DNA of 64,000 bases from an uncultured Verrucomicrobiota bacterium (GTDB lineage Bacteria; Verrucomicrobiota; Verrucomicrobiia; Verrucomicrobiales; Verrucomicrobiaceae), in contig CAILZI010000027.1 in assembly GCA_903838675.1 (NCBI GenBank), forward strand, positions 27,779 to 91,778. Direction: 5' to 3'. Under the pieces are notes generated by a model, which was not told the DNA's origin, did no database searches, and saw only the letters and a list, made by a program, of their open reading frames with translations. Made by a program: the position numbers and the translations under genes. Positions 26,185 through 34,710 of this stretch are shown here, piece after piece (the first letter of the stretch is position 1; each line of letters opens with the position of its first letter).

Positions 26185-27512
26185 AGCAGCCGCTTTCGCT
26201 CACCACAGACCCCATCCCACAGCTTATCTGGCGCATCGCGCTGCCCATGAGCGTGGGCATGTTTTTCAACACGATGTTCAATGTGATGGACACGCTGTGC
26301 GCGGGCTGGCTGGGCACGGAGTCGCTGGCGGCGCTTTCGTTGTCGTTTCCGCTGTACTTCGTCGTCTTTGCCATCGGCAGCGGCATCAGCCAGGGCACCA
26401 CGGCCCTGCTGGCGAATGCTCTGGGCGCGGGCAATGCAATGGAGGCGCGCAGGGTGTTCGCACAGTCGCTGCTGTTTGTCACAGCGGCGGGCGTGTTGAT
26501 TTCCATCGTCGGCTGGCTGGTGGCACCTTGGTTGTTTCGACTCCTCGGTGCCGAAGGCAGCTATTTGAGCACAGTTCTGGACTTCATGAATGTGATCTTG
26601 GCCGGGGGTGTGTTCTTCCTGCTGCCGATGATCCTGAATTCGGCGCTCTCTGCCCAGGGCACCACCTGGGTGTATCGCAATTTTCTCATCGTCGGCTTCA
26701 TTGCGAACATCGTACTCAACCCGGTGTTGATGTGGGGCTGGACGGGCCTGCCTGCTCTAGGCGTGAGCGGCATTGCGCTGGCCACGGTGCTGGTGCAGAT
26801 GGGTGGTGGCGTCTTTCTGTGGTCGCACGTCAAAAAGGCCGACTATTGCCATGATCTGCGCCGCGTTGATTTCAAACCCAATCTGCAGGTGCTGCGGCGG
26901 ATTGCAGGCCAGGCCATTCCTGCGGCGCTGAACATGCTCACCATCTCGCTTGGGGTGTTTGTCATCACCTGGTTCGTGAAACACTTTGGCAAGGAGGCCG
27001 TGGCCGCCACGGGCATCGCCACACGTGTCGAGCAGATCGTGCTAATGCCTGCCATCGGGTTGAATGCGGCGGTGCTGAGCATCGTGGGGCAGAATCACGG
27101 TGCCGGACTGCCACACCGCGTGCGAGAGGCCTGGGTGACGAATGTCAAGATCGGCGCGGGCCTGATGTTGTTCGGCGGCCTTTTAGTGTGGCTGCTGCGC
27201 GAACCCGCCATGCGGATGTTCAGCCAGGATCCCATCGTGATCGGGCATGGCCGTAACTACCTTCTCAGTTCATCCCTGACGCTTGCTGCTTATCCGATTC
27301 TGTTTGTCACCGTCTTTGCCATGCAGGGCATCAAACGGCCAGCCTATGGTCTGTGGATGGGCATCTACCGGCAGCTCGTGGCGCCAGTGGTCGTGTTTCA
27401 CACCCTGGCCTTTACCCTTGGCTGGGGATTGTGGGGCGTGTGGTGGGGCATCTGCATCGTCACTTGGAGCGCCGCCCTTTTTGCGCTTGGCTGGGGCTGG
27501 CGGAAGTTTTGA
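26181..27512 (+). CDS. MATE-family efflux transporter
   Basis: 443 residues from the ATG at 26181, which overlaps the stop of the DinB gene by four bases. About 12 hydrophobic segments are visible in two halves. Family landmarks are the N-terminal IWRIALPMSVGMFFNTMFNVMDTL, GSGISQGTTALLANALGAGN and, in the second half, VEQIVLMPAIGLNAAVLSIVGQNHGAG. It should export cationic or polar drugs or metabolites using sodium or proton exchange from the inner membrane. A second MATE gene lies 506 bases downstream, beyond a DUF5069 gene. Confidence 0.93.
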   Translation: MKQPLSLTTDPIPQLIWRIALPMSVGMFFNTMFNVMDTLCAGWLGTESLAALSLSFPLYFVVFAIGSGISQGTTALLANALGAGNAMEARRVFAQSLLFVTAAGVLISIVGWLVAPWLFRLLGAEGSYLSTVLDFMNVILAGGVFFLLPMILNSALSAQGTTWVYRNFLIVGFIANIVLNPVLMWGWTGLPALGVSGIALATVLVQMGGGVFLWSHVKKADYCHDLRRVDFKPNLQVLRRIAGQAIPAALNMLTISLGVFVITWFVKHFGKEAVAATGIATRVEQIVLMPAIGLNAAVLSIVGQNHGAGLPHRVREAWVTNVKIGAGLMLFGGLLVWLLREPAMRMFSQDPIVIGHGRNYLLSSSLTLAAYPILFVTVFAMQGIKRPAYGLWMGIYRQLVAPVVVFHTLAFTLGWGLWGVWWGICIVTWSAALFALGWGWRKF

Positions 27513-27580
27513 AGCATTTCTGTCGCTGCAGATCAGCAGCGCCTGATTGACAAACTCGCCGCACCGGCGACGCATCCTGC

Positions 27581-28018
27581 ATGTCCGCCAAACCTGATCC
27601 CGCCACGCTGCCTTGCAGTCCGCTTGAAGAAACCGCCGGTCTGAAGTACTTCCCGCGCATGCTGGGCAAGATCCGTCTGCATGCCGCCGGGAAACTATGG
27701 GAGGATTTGCACGCGAATCTGGGCAAAGGCAGTGACGGCAGCTGCGTCGGACTCCTGCATGTGAACTACGACGACCTGAAGGCCCGCGTGCTGGAAGGCG
27801 GCACGGATGAGGAGATTTTGCAATGGTGCCAGGAGCACGGCCGCCCGCTGAATGACACCGACAAGCTCGTCTGGAACTACTACATTCTGAAACTCGGCAT
27901 CAACGACCACATCACGCCCATCTTGGCGAAACGAAAGGCCGATGGCGGCCTCGGTGATCGTGACGACATCCAGACCATCACGACCTATATTGATGTGGAT
28001 GAGGGAAGGTTGCCCTGA
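27581..28018 (+). CDS. DUF5069 protein
   Basis: 145 residues, soluble, no signal peptide. It matches DUF5069 proteins of Verrucomicrobiota and cyanobacteria (PRMLGKIRLHAAGKLW near the start, then a Gly/Asp-rich stretch and DEEILQWCQEHGR). No function is established. The stop codon is immediately followed by the ATG of the second MATE gene with no spacer, so the two are translationally coupled. Confidence 0.8.
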   Translation: MSAKPDPATLPCSPLEETAGLKYFPRMLGKIRLHAAGKLWEDLHANLGKGSDGSCVGLLHVNYDDLKARVLEGGTDEEILQWCQEHGRPLNDTDKLVWNYYILKLGINDHITPILAKRKADGGLGDRDDIQTITTYIDVDEGRLP

Positions 28019-29425
28019 ATGAGTGAAGAGGCTTCACCGCCGGTTCCACTCTGGCACAGTGTGCGGCAGTCGCTGCGTGGTGAGGAGCTTGATTACACCG
28101 CTCTCCCGCTAAACCGTGCGGTCATCCTTCTCGCGGTACCCATGGTGCTGGAGATGATCATGGAGTCGCTGTTCGCGGTGTCAGACGTGTTTTGGGTCTC
28201 AAGGCTCGGGAAAGAAGCCGTGGCCGTCGTGGGCCTCACGGAGTCAGTCATGACGCTCATCTATGCGGTGGCGATTGGCATTTCCATTGCCGCGACGGCG
28301 ATTGTATCCCGTCGCATCGGTGAAAAGGAGCCGGAGCTCGCAGCGCAGGCGGCAGGGCAGATCGTCCTGTTAGGAATGCTGCTTGCGACCGGACTGGGCA
28401 TCGTGCTCGGGTATTTTGCCCCGGACATTCTGCGTCTGATGGGGGCGGGCGAGGAAATCGTGACGCTCGGCTCCGGTTTTGCCCGCATGATGCTGGGCGG
28501 AAATGCGACAGTGTTTTTGATCTTCCTCATCAACGCCATCTTCCGCGGTGCGGGCGATGCCGTGATCGCCATGCGGACCTTGTGGCTGGCGAATGCGCTG
28601 AATATTGTGCTGGGTCCGTGTTTCATCTTCGGCTGGTGGATCTTCCCCGAGCTCGGCGTCACAGGCGCCGCCGTGGCGACGAACATCGGTCGCGGAATCG
28701 GCGTGCTCTATCAGCTCTGGCATCTGGCGGGGCATCACAGTCGGGTGAAAGTGCGCTGGCAGCATTTCAAACCGGAGCGGGAGGTGATAAGCTCGGTGCT
28801 GCGCAAGTCCGGTAGCGGCATCATTCAGCTTCTCATCAGCACAACGAGCTGGGTCGGGCTCTTCAAGATTCTTGCGCTCTTCGGCAGTTCGGCGCTGGCA
28901 GGCTACACGATTGCGATTCGCATCGTGATCTTTGCTTTGATGCCCGCGTGGGGGCTGGCGAATGCAGGCGCCACTCTGGTGGGCCAAAACCTCGGCGCAC
29001 ATAAGCCTGAGCGTGCAGAGGCGGCGGTCAAGATCGCCGTGAAGTTTAACGTCCTGGTCTTGAGTTCGATCGGCATCGTCTTCGTGCTATGCGCACATCC
29101 GCTGATTCGTTTGTTCACCCAGGATCCTGAGGTGGTGGCGTTTGGCACACAGGCATTGTGGGTCGTGAGCCTGGCTTTCCCACTCTATGCGGCTGGCATG
29201 TGCTTTGAGTCCGCATTCAACGGCTCCGGTGACACCTGGACACCTGTCCGGTTGAATTTTATGTGTCTTTGGCTCGGACAGATTCCTGTCGCATGGGTGC
29301 TTGCAAAAACGCTCGGATTTGGGCCGCTCGGAGTTTTTATCGCCGTGCCTGTGGCTCATTCACTGCTCGCTATCTCTAGTTGTTTGCTTTTCAAACGTGG
29401 CAGGTGGAAAACACAGAAAGTTTAA
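28019..29425 (+). CDS. MATE-family efflux transporter (second copy)
   Basis: 468 residues, with about 12 membrane segments after a 40-residue soluble N-terminus. MATE landmarks: VPMVLEMIMESLFAVSDVFWVSRLGKEAVAVVGL, an internal repeat in the second half, and WGLANAGATLVGQNLGAHKPERAE. It is only distantly similar to the first MATE protein, so it is not a recent duplicate. It starts directly at the DUF5069 stop. Predicted export of organic cations or toxic metabolites; no substrate can be assigned. Confidence 0.93.
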   Translation: MSEEASPPVPLWHSVRQSLRGEELDYTALPLNRAVILLAVPMVLEMIMESLFAVSDVFWVSRLGKEAVAVVGLTESVMTLIYAVAIGISIAATAIVSRRIGEKEPELAAQAAGQIVLLGMLLATGLGIVLGYFAPDILRLMGAGEEIVTLGSGFARMMLGGNATVFLIFLINAIFRGAGDAVIAMRTLWLANALNIVLGPCFIFGWWIFPELGVTGAAVATNIGRGIGVLYQLWHLAGHHSRVKVRWQHFKPEREVISSVLRKSGSGIIQLLISTTSWVGLFKILALFGSSALAGYTIAIRIVIFALMPAWGLANAGATLVGQNLGAHKPERAEAAVKIAVKFNVLVLSSIGIVFVLCAHPLIRLFTQDPEVVAFGTQALWVVSLAFPLYAAGMCFESAFNGSGDTWTPVRLNFMCLWLGQIPVAWVLAKTLGFGPLGVFIAVPVAHSLLAISSCLLFKRGRWKTQKV

Positions 29426-29447
29426 AATTGGTCCGCCCTCTCTTTAT

Positions 29448-31559
29448 ATGAAATATTGTCTCCTCAGCCTGATCTCGATTTTTTGTGTGACGGCTTCTGC
29501 CGCTGAACTCCAAAGCACCGGCGCAGGCATCGAAATCTCCGCCGGGAGCCTCGGCAGCTTCACGCTGACCTATCCAGAGTTTGATCCGGTGCACAAACAG
29601 ATCGAGGTGAAAGCAGCGGGCGCGAATGCAACGGTGCGCTATGAGGGCGGTGCGGAGTGCACGGTTTCCATCAGCAAGGACGAAATCGACCTCGCTTTCA
29701 AAGGCGTTCCGGCAGGAGTGAAGTCCTGGAAGATGTCGGTGCTCATCGACATCGGTTTTGCGAAAGGCGGTGCGTGGAAAATTGCAGACAAGGAGGGGGC
29801 GTTCCCGGCTGAAAAGTCTTCACCACCGCAATTCGCAAGTTTGAGCGGCACGACCTTCATGCTGAAGAATGCGCAGGGCCAGAGCCTGAGCTTCACCACC
29901 CCGGATTACGCCTTTCAACAACTCACCGACAACCGCGAGTGGGCCTGGGCGATCTATAACTGGCACTTCATGGTGCCCTACAACCCAGACCAGCCCTCGG
30001 CAAAAATTCGCATCACCTCCGATCTCGCCTCGGTTGCCAAATTGATCGATCCCTTTGGGCAGAGCCTCAAAGATTCGTTCCCGAACAAGCTGAAGAGCCT
30101 GGAAGATCTGAAGGCAGATGTGGAGGCGGACAAGGCTTACTACGCCAGCATCGAAACGCCGAAGCTGGATCGGTTCGGCGGCCAGCCCGGCAGCGGCGAG
30201 GCGCTGGGCTTGAAGAAGACCGGCTTTTTCCATGTGGAGCAGAAGCAGGACAAGTCGTGGCTTGTTGATCCTGATGGAAACGCCTTCTTCCACCTGGGTA
30301 TCTGCGGCTTCGCGCCGAGCGATGACTATACCTACGTTACAGGCCGTGAAGGCATCTACGAGTGGCTGCCAAAGGCTGAAGGCGAATTTGCCAGCGCCTT
30401 CCGGCCCGGCGATGGAGATGCTCATTTCTCGTTCTACCTCGCGAACGTGATCCGTAAGTTTGGCGCTCCCTACGATTATGAAACGCATGCCACACGCATG
30501 ATCGATCGGGTGCGCAAATGGGGCTTCAACTCCATCGGGGCGTTCAGCCCCACGCCGGAGAAGGCACATGTGAAGGCTGATTTCCCGTATGTGACGAGCC
30601 TCCCAATCAACTCATGGGAAGGTGTGCCACGCATCTCCGGTGCGCATGAAGTGTGGGATCCGTATGACGCGGCGACTGCGCAAAAGATCGCCGAGCATCT
30701 CGCCCGCGAGCTGCCTGCGCGCGCGACCGATCCGCTGCTCATTGGCTACTTCATCGTGAATGAGCCCCGTAATGACGAGCTCCCGCGCGTCATTCCGTCC
30801 CTCACCGGACAGCAGGCCTGCAAGCAGCGTTTGGTGGCGGCTCTGAAGGAAAAATACAAAACCATCGACGCCTTCAACACTGCATGGCAGGCCAAAGCTG
30901 CCGCCTTTGATGACCTGATCGGCGTCGGCCTCGCGGTCACCACGGACGCGGCCAAGGGGGATGTGAAAGCATTTGTAGGCGAGTTCATGGAAACCTACTT
31001 CGCGCAGATTGAAAAGCTGTTCCGGCAGCACGACACGAACCACATGCTCATCGGCAGCCGCCTGCAGCCCGTAACGATCAACGACGAGCAGCTCTGCCGC
31101 ATCATGGGCAGGCATCTTGATGTGGTATCCTACAACTACTACACCATGGGCGTCGATACGACGGCGCTGAAGCGCTTCCACGAATGGACCGGCAACAAAC
31201 CCATGATGCTCAGCGAGTTTTTCTGGTCATCGCCCAAGGACAGCGGTCTGATCGGCGGGCGTGAGGTCAGCAGCCAGAAGGAGCGCGGACTGGCCTATCG
31301 CAATTACGTCGAGCAGAGCGCCTCTCTGGGATTTGTCATTGGCATTGAGTGGTTCACCCTCATTGATCAGGCAACGACGGGCCGCTGGTTCAGCAAATAC
31401 AACGGCGAGAGCTACAACACCGGCCTCTTCAGCGTGGCGGACCGCCCGTGGAAGGACATGCTGGCCGAAATGATGAAGACGAATCACTCGATCTACGACC
31501 TCCTGCGGGGCAGGCGCCCTCCCTTTGCCTGGGATGACCCCCGTTTTCAGGTGAAGTAA
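29448..31559 (+). CDS. Secreted clan GH-A glycoside hydrolase (agarase/beta-galactosidase-like)
   Basis: 703 residues from the ATG at 29448, which opens a signal peptide (MKYCLLSLISIFCVTASAAE). The N-terminal about 200 residues look like a beta-sandwich. The catalytic TIM barrel begins near LVDPDGNAFFHLGICGF. The acid/base is probably Glu439 in FIVNEPRND and the nucleophile Glu590 in MMLSEFFW, the order and spacing expected for clan GH-A. Overall it recalls GH50 agarases and GH42 beta-galactosidases, but I cannot place it in one family. It should cleave a galactan or similar glycan outside the cytoplasm. It stands alone between the MATE gene and the convergent TPR gene. Confidence 0.8.
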   Translation: MKYCLLSLISIFCVTASAAELQSTGAGIEISAGSLGSFTLTYPEFDPVHKQIEVKAAGANATVRYEGGAECTVSISKDEIDLAFKGVPAGVKSWKMSVLIDIGFAKGGAWKIADKEGAFPAEKSSPPQFASLSGTTFMLKNAQGQSLSFTTPDYAFQQLTDNREWAWAIYNWHFMVPYNPDQPSAKIRITSDLASVAKLIDPFGQSLKDSFPNKLKSLEDLKADVEADKAYYASIETPKLDRFGGQPGSGEALGLKKTGFFHVEQKQDKSWLVDPDGNAFFHLGICGFAPSDDYTYVTGREGIYEWLPKAEGEFASAFRPGDGDAHFSFYLANVIRKFGAPYDYETHATRMIDRVRKWGFNSIGAFSPTPEKAHVKADFPYVTSLPINSWEGVPRISGAHEVWDPYDAATAQKIAEHLARELPARATDPLLIGYFIVNEPRNDELPRVIPSLTGQQACKQRLVAALKEKYKTIDAFNTAWQAKAAAFDDLIGVGLAVTTDAAKGDVKAFVGEFMETYFAQIEKLFRQHDTNHMLIGSRLQPVTINDEQLCRIMGRHLDVVSYNYYTMGVDTTALKRFHEWTGNKPMMLSEFFWSSPKDSGLIGGREVSSQKERGLAYRNYVEQSASLGFVIGIEWFTLIDQATTGRWFSKYNGESYNTGLFSVADRPWKDMLAEMMKTNHSIYDLLRGRRPPFAWDDPRFQVK

Positions 31560-31574
31560 GATAGCGTTGTTTCA

Positions 31575-33140
31575 TCATCTAATCTCCCACTTCGCCAGTG
31601 TCGCACGTACTTTCGAGGCATTGGGCTCTTCGATGTTCTCGAAGATCTTCAGCGCGGCTTTGGCGCGTGAAATCGCTGCCGAGCGCTCGCCCAGAGTGTG
31701 CAATGTCGCAGCACTGTTGAACAATGCAGAACCTTCGCCGCGCCGATCGCCGATCTCGCTAGCAAGCACAAGTGTCTGGTCATAGAGTTCGACGGCTTTG
31801 CGCTTATCGCCCAAGGATGAGTAGGCGTTGCCCAGATTACCTAGAAGGGTGCTTTCGGCATTGCGGTCACCAATCGCATGACACAATACGAAACCTTTCT
31901 CATAGAGTTCGATGGCTTTGCGCTTGTCCCCCAAGGCAGCATAGGCATTGCCGAGATTGCACAGATCCTTGCATTCTCCTCGCTGATCCCCAATCTCACG
32001 ATGTAAGACAAGACTTTGATCGAAGAATTCGACAGCCTTCTGCATATCACCTAAATCGGCGTAGGCATTGCCGAGGTTGCCCAAGGCAGTGCCTTCACCG
32101 TGCCGGTCGCCAATTTTGCGATACAGAACGAAACTTTGCTCATGGTATGTAATTGCTTTTTCGATGTCGCCCAATTCAGCATATGCAACACCGAGGCCAC
32201 ACAAGGCAGACCCTTCTCCACGCTGATTTTCAACTTCGTGTGCTATCGTCAGAAATTGTTCAAAGAACTCAACTGCTTTGCGCGCTTCGCCTAAGTTAAG
32301 GTAAACATTCCCGAGATTGCCCAAAGCGGCGCCTTCCCACGAACGATTGCCGAGCCGCCGAGCCAGATGCAGCACGGCCTCAAAGTCTCGGCGGGCTAGC
32401 TTGGCGTCTCCCATGTGAAGACGTGCGTTTCCGATGGCGTTTAGGACGCGCATTTCATCGGCCGGTGAAGCGGCCTTGCGATAGGCTACAAGTTCTTCTT
32501 CCAGTAACTCCAGGCGGGTTTCCGGGTGTAGGCGATAATCGTCCGCGCGGATAGAACGCTCTTCAACCATTTCAGTGGGGCGTTCCGGTTTGCTACGCGT
32601 ACGCAGATCGAAGACATGACTGCGCCAGTGCCAGAGGTCGGGTGCCTGACGCATGAAAGCGCGCTCCAGCAATTCCGTCATCCAGAGCACGACGGGAGCG
32701 GCGCATAGCTTGGCAAAGCTCTCTCGATGAAGATTGGCTGTGGCCAGAAATTCGGTGCCCCGCCCGCCTTGGTCGAGTTCAGGATTGTACTCCACGCGGC
32801 CCTCCAGATTGGTAACCATAAGAACGAATTGTCGCGTATCTTGACGCTGCAACAGCCGTTCTTCGAGCCGTCCCAGCAGAGTGGTTTGCCTGGAAGGAGT
32901 AAGCAAGTCTAGGACGATCACTTCGAGTGACGCCGAAGCCAATTTTTCCTTGAGTGACACGATCAATTTGTCACGTTCGATGGGGTCATTGTAGAGGGCG
33001 AGAGCAAGCCGGAAATCTTTGGTTTGCTGAACGAAGATGTCGAGGCCGCGCAAGGAGTGCTTAAACTCTATGGCGAGGGATGACTCCATACCTGTTGATG
33101 CCCTGCGCTGGCGGCGTTTAGGCTTTGGCGGCTTTGGCAT
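31575..33140 (-). CDS. TPR protein with N-terminal NTPase-like domain; partner of the adjacent ATPase
   Basis: 521 residues from the ATG at 33140; an ATG at 33089 would avoid a 23-base overlap with the upstream ATPase gene and is equally possible. The N-terminal about 180 residues (LALALYNDPIERDKLI, EVIVLDLLTP, FVLMVTNLEG, APVVLWMTELLER, APDLWHWRSHVFDL) have alternating strands and helices like a P-loop domain but no Walker A. From about residue 215 come seven or more tetratricopeptide repeats with a 40-residue period (GNLGNAYADLGDMQKAVEF), the type seen in NB-ARC/kinesin-light-chain-like scaffolds. GC is low here (27 of 60 bases at 31861-31920) compared with neighbours. Probably a protein-interaction scaffold that works with the ATPase. 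Confidence 0.8.
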   Translation of the reverse strand: MPKPPKPKRRQRRASTGMESSLAIEFKHSLRGLDIFVQQTKDFRLALALYNDPIERDKLIVSLKEKLASASLEVIVLDLLTPSRQTTLLGRLEERLLQRQDTRQFVLMVTNLEGRVEYNPELDQGGRGTEFLATANLHRESFAKLCAAPVVLWMTELLERAFMRQAPDLWHWRSHVFDLRTRSKPERPTEMVEERSIRADDYRLHPETRLELLEEELVAYRKAASPADEMRVLNAIGNARLHMGDAKLARRDFEAVLHLARRLGNRSWEGAALGNLGNVYLNLGEARKAVEFFEQFLTIAHEVENQRGEGSALCGLGVAYAELGDIEKAITYHEQSFVLYRKIGDRHGEGTALGNLGNAYADLGDMQKAVEFFDQSLVLHREIGDQRGECKDLCNLGNAYAALGDKRKAIELYEKGFVLCHAIGDRNAESTLLGNLGNAYSSLGDKRKAVELYDQTLVLASEIGDRRGEGSALFNSAATLHTLGERSAAISRAKAALKIFENIEEPNASKVRATLAKWEIR

Positions 33141-34530
33141 GAGCGTCTTTAAATTGCTGGGTCTCGAGTATGGCTGGATGCACATCATACCAAGAATCGT
33201 CGCCATTGTATTCCAGCACACTTCCATTACCGATCAGTTCGGCAAAAAATTCACGGGCGGCAGCGACTCGATCTCTGGTGGCCTCGCCCTCAGCAATTTT
33301 GAACTCCCGCTTGGTCCGGTGGATTTCGACGAGAATAGGATAGTAGGTACTGCCCGGGTTGAGCAAACGGCCGAAATTGACAGCGACCTTCTTCACCGCA
33401 GCCTTGGCGCTGGGCATGTCAACGCGCTGCTTGCCCTCAACCTGAGCTTCAAGCTGGGCTTCGTCGAGCAGGCGGATCAGATCACGCACGCTGCCACCGC
33501 TCTTTTCCGCGAGGAACATGGCAACTTTCTCATTCTCCAACACCTGAGTGAGTGACAGGCGCTTGCCGATGAGCTGTAGCAGCCCTTCGATACCTGGCTT
33601 GTATGGCTTGCCATTGGGTAGGCGCACCTTCACATTCGGCATGGTGAAGACATGCGGAAAGATGCGCGAGATGTCGAGCGGGGCAAGATTGAGCGCCAGC
33701 GGCGCTGTGTAGATGATGTCTGCGCGAATGTCGAGAAGCATATCGCCGCCGTTGTCGAAGAGGCGCTGTGCCTTTTCACGCGGACGGATGCGGTCGAGGT
33801 TGTCCTGCACGATGAGGAGACGGTCGGGTTTCTCTGCTAGCCTCAGTACATCGCGTGCGTGGTCGAGGAAATCGTTCATGCGCTCGCGCAGTTCAGTGGC
33901 GTAGTTTTGCAGTTTTTGCCGCATCTCTTTCCTTGAGGTCTCGCTGCCGACAATCATCGACTTCAGGCGGGCGAGCAGCTTGAAGGAAAAGATACTGGGA
34001 ATCCCGGTTTTCGATGAACCTTCCACCTCAGCCGTCAGACCGATCTCCTTTTTCCAGTCTGTGGTGCTCGTCAGGGTTTTCTCAGCAAACCATTCCACCA
34101 CTTTCCCGAGAACTGCTTCGTCCACAGGATGCCCTCGTTCTTTAAACTGCCGGGCGATCTCATCCACCATCCACAGAAAGAGGTCGCTGTAGTCGCAGTC
34201 CGACTCGAGGCTGGGGTCCAGGCAAATGTGCACTGTAGTGAACAGGCCTTCTTTCTGGAGTTGGTCTTCGAGGTGCAGCAGGTAAGTACTTTTGCCAGAA
34301 CCACGATTGCCGACGAAGGCGCACTTGGCGTAAGCGCCGGGAGTTAGGGTGGCGTTGCGCAGGAATATCTCCAACTTGGTCAGTTCTTTGGTCCCGCGAG
34401 CGGCCACGAGGTCTGTGTAGAGCGAATCATCTGGCTGTAGCGGTTCAAGCTGAAGGCGCGAAGCCGACTCGGTGAGGCTTTGCGCTGGTGAGATTGCGGA
34501 GAGCACAGTCTGTAGAGAACTCATGGACAT
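33118..34530 (-). CDS. P-loop ATPase of a two-gene ATPase-TPR system
   Basis: 470 residues. Walker A GNRGSGKST is at residues 74-82 and Walker B-like LLIVQDNLDR at 238-247, a long A-to-B spacing reminiscent of KAP/ORC-like P-loop ATPases. The insert holds helical, Lys-rich sequence. SGGSVRDLIRLLDEA near residue 350 resembles the sensor/lid region of AAA proteins, and the C-terminal about 100 residues look like a winged helix. There is no membrane segment. The gene overlaps or abuts the TPR gene downstream, so the pair is one operon. I do not recognise a named family; a regulatory, defence or signalling ATPase is inferred. An alternative ATG lies at 34524. Confidence 0.78.
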   Translation of the reverse strand: MSMSSLQTVLSAISPAQSLTESASRLQLEPLQPDDSLYTDLVAARGTKELTKLEIFLRNATLTPGAYAKCAFVGNRGSGKSTYLLHLEDQLQKEGLFTTVHICLDPSLESDCDYSDLFLWMVDEIARQFKERGHPVDEAVLGKVVEWFAEKTLTSTTDWKKEIGLTAEVEGSSKTGIPSIFSFKLLARLKSMIVGSETSRKEMRQKLQNYATELRERMNDFLDHARDVLRLAEKPDRLLIVQDNLDRIRPREKAQRLFDNGGDMLLDIRADIIYTAPLALNLAPLDISRIFPHVFTMPNVKVRLPNGKPYKPGIEGLLQLIGKRLSLTQVLENEKVAMFLAEKSGGSVRDLIRLLDEAQLEAQVEGKQRVDMPSAKAAVKKVAVNFGRLLNPGSTYYPILVEIHRTKREFKIAEGEATRDRVAAAREFFAELIGNGSVLEYNGDDSWYDVHPAILETQQFKDAHAKAAKA

Positions 34531-34710
34531 AGGAGTGTGGAAGCAGGCAGCACGGCTTGCAAGCAGGTTCCCTGGATTCCAATACGATATGCGGCCATGT
34601 AAATCCGTTCAAAAGATCAAGAATCGTCAGCGGCATGCCAAGGATGCTCATCTGGCACAGGTTGTCAGTTGTGCTGGTGAACTGCTAGTCTCGTTGCTAA
34701 GATGTGGTTT

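Noticed and set aside
31861..32280. 120-bp periodic DNA similarity resembling a tandem repeat array
   Set aside because: It is the coding consequence of 40-residue TPR units rather than a non-coding repeat or CRISPR.
34555..34564. 10-bp palindrome GCTTGCAAGC in the ATPase-isomerase gap
   Set aside because: Short enough to occur by chance and not repeated nearby.
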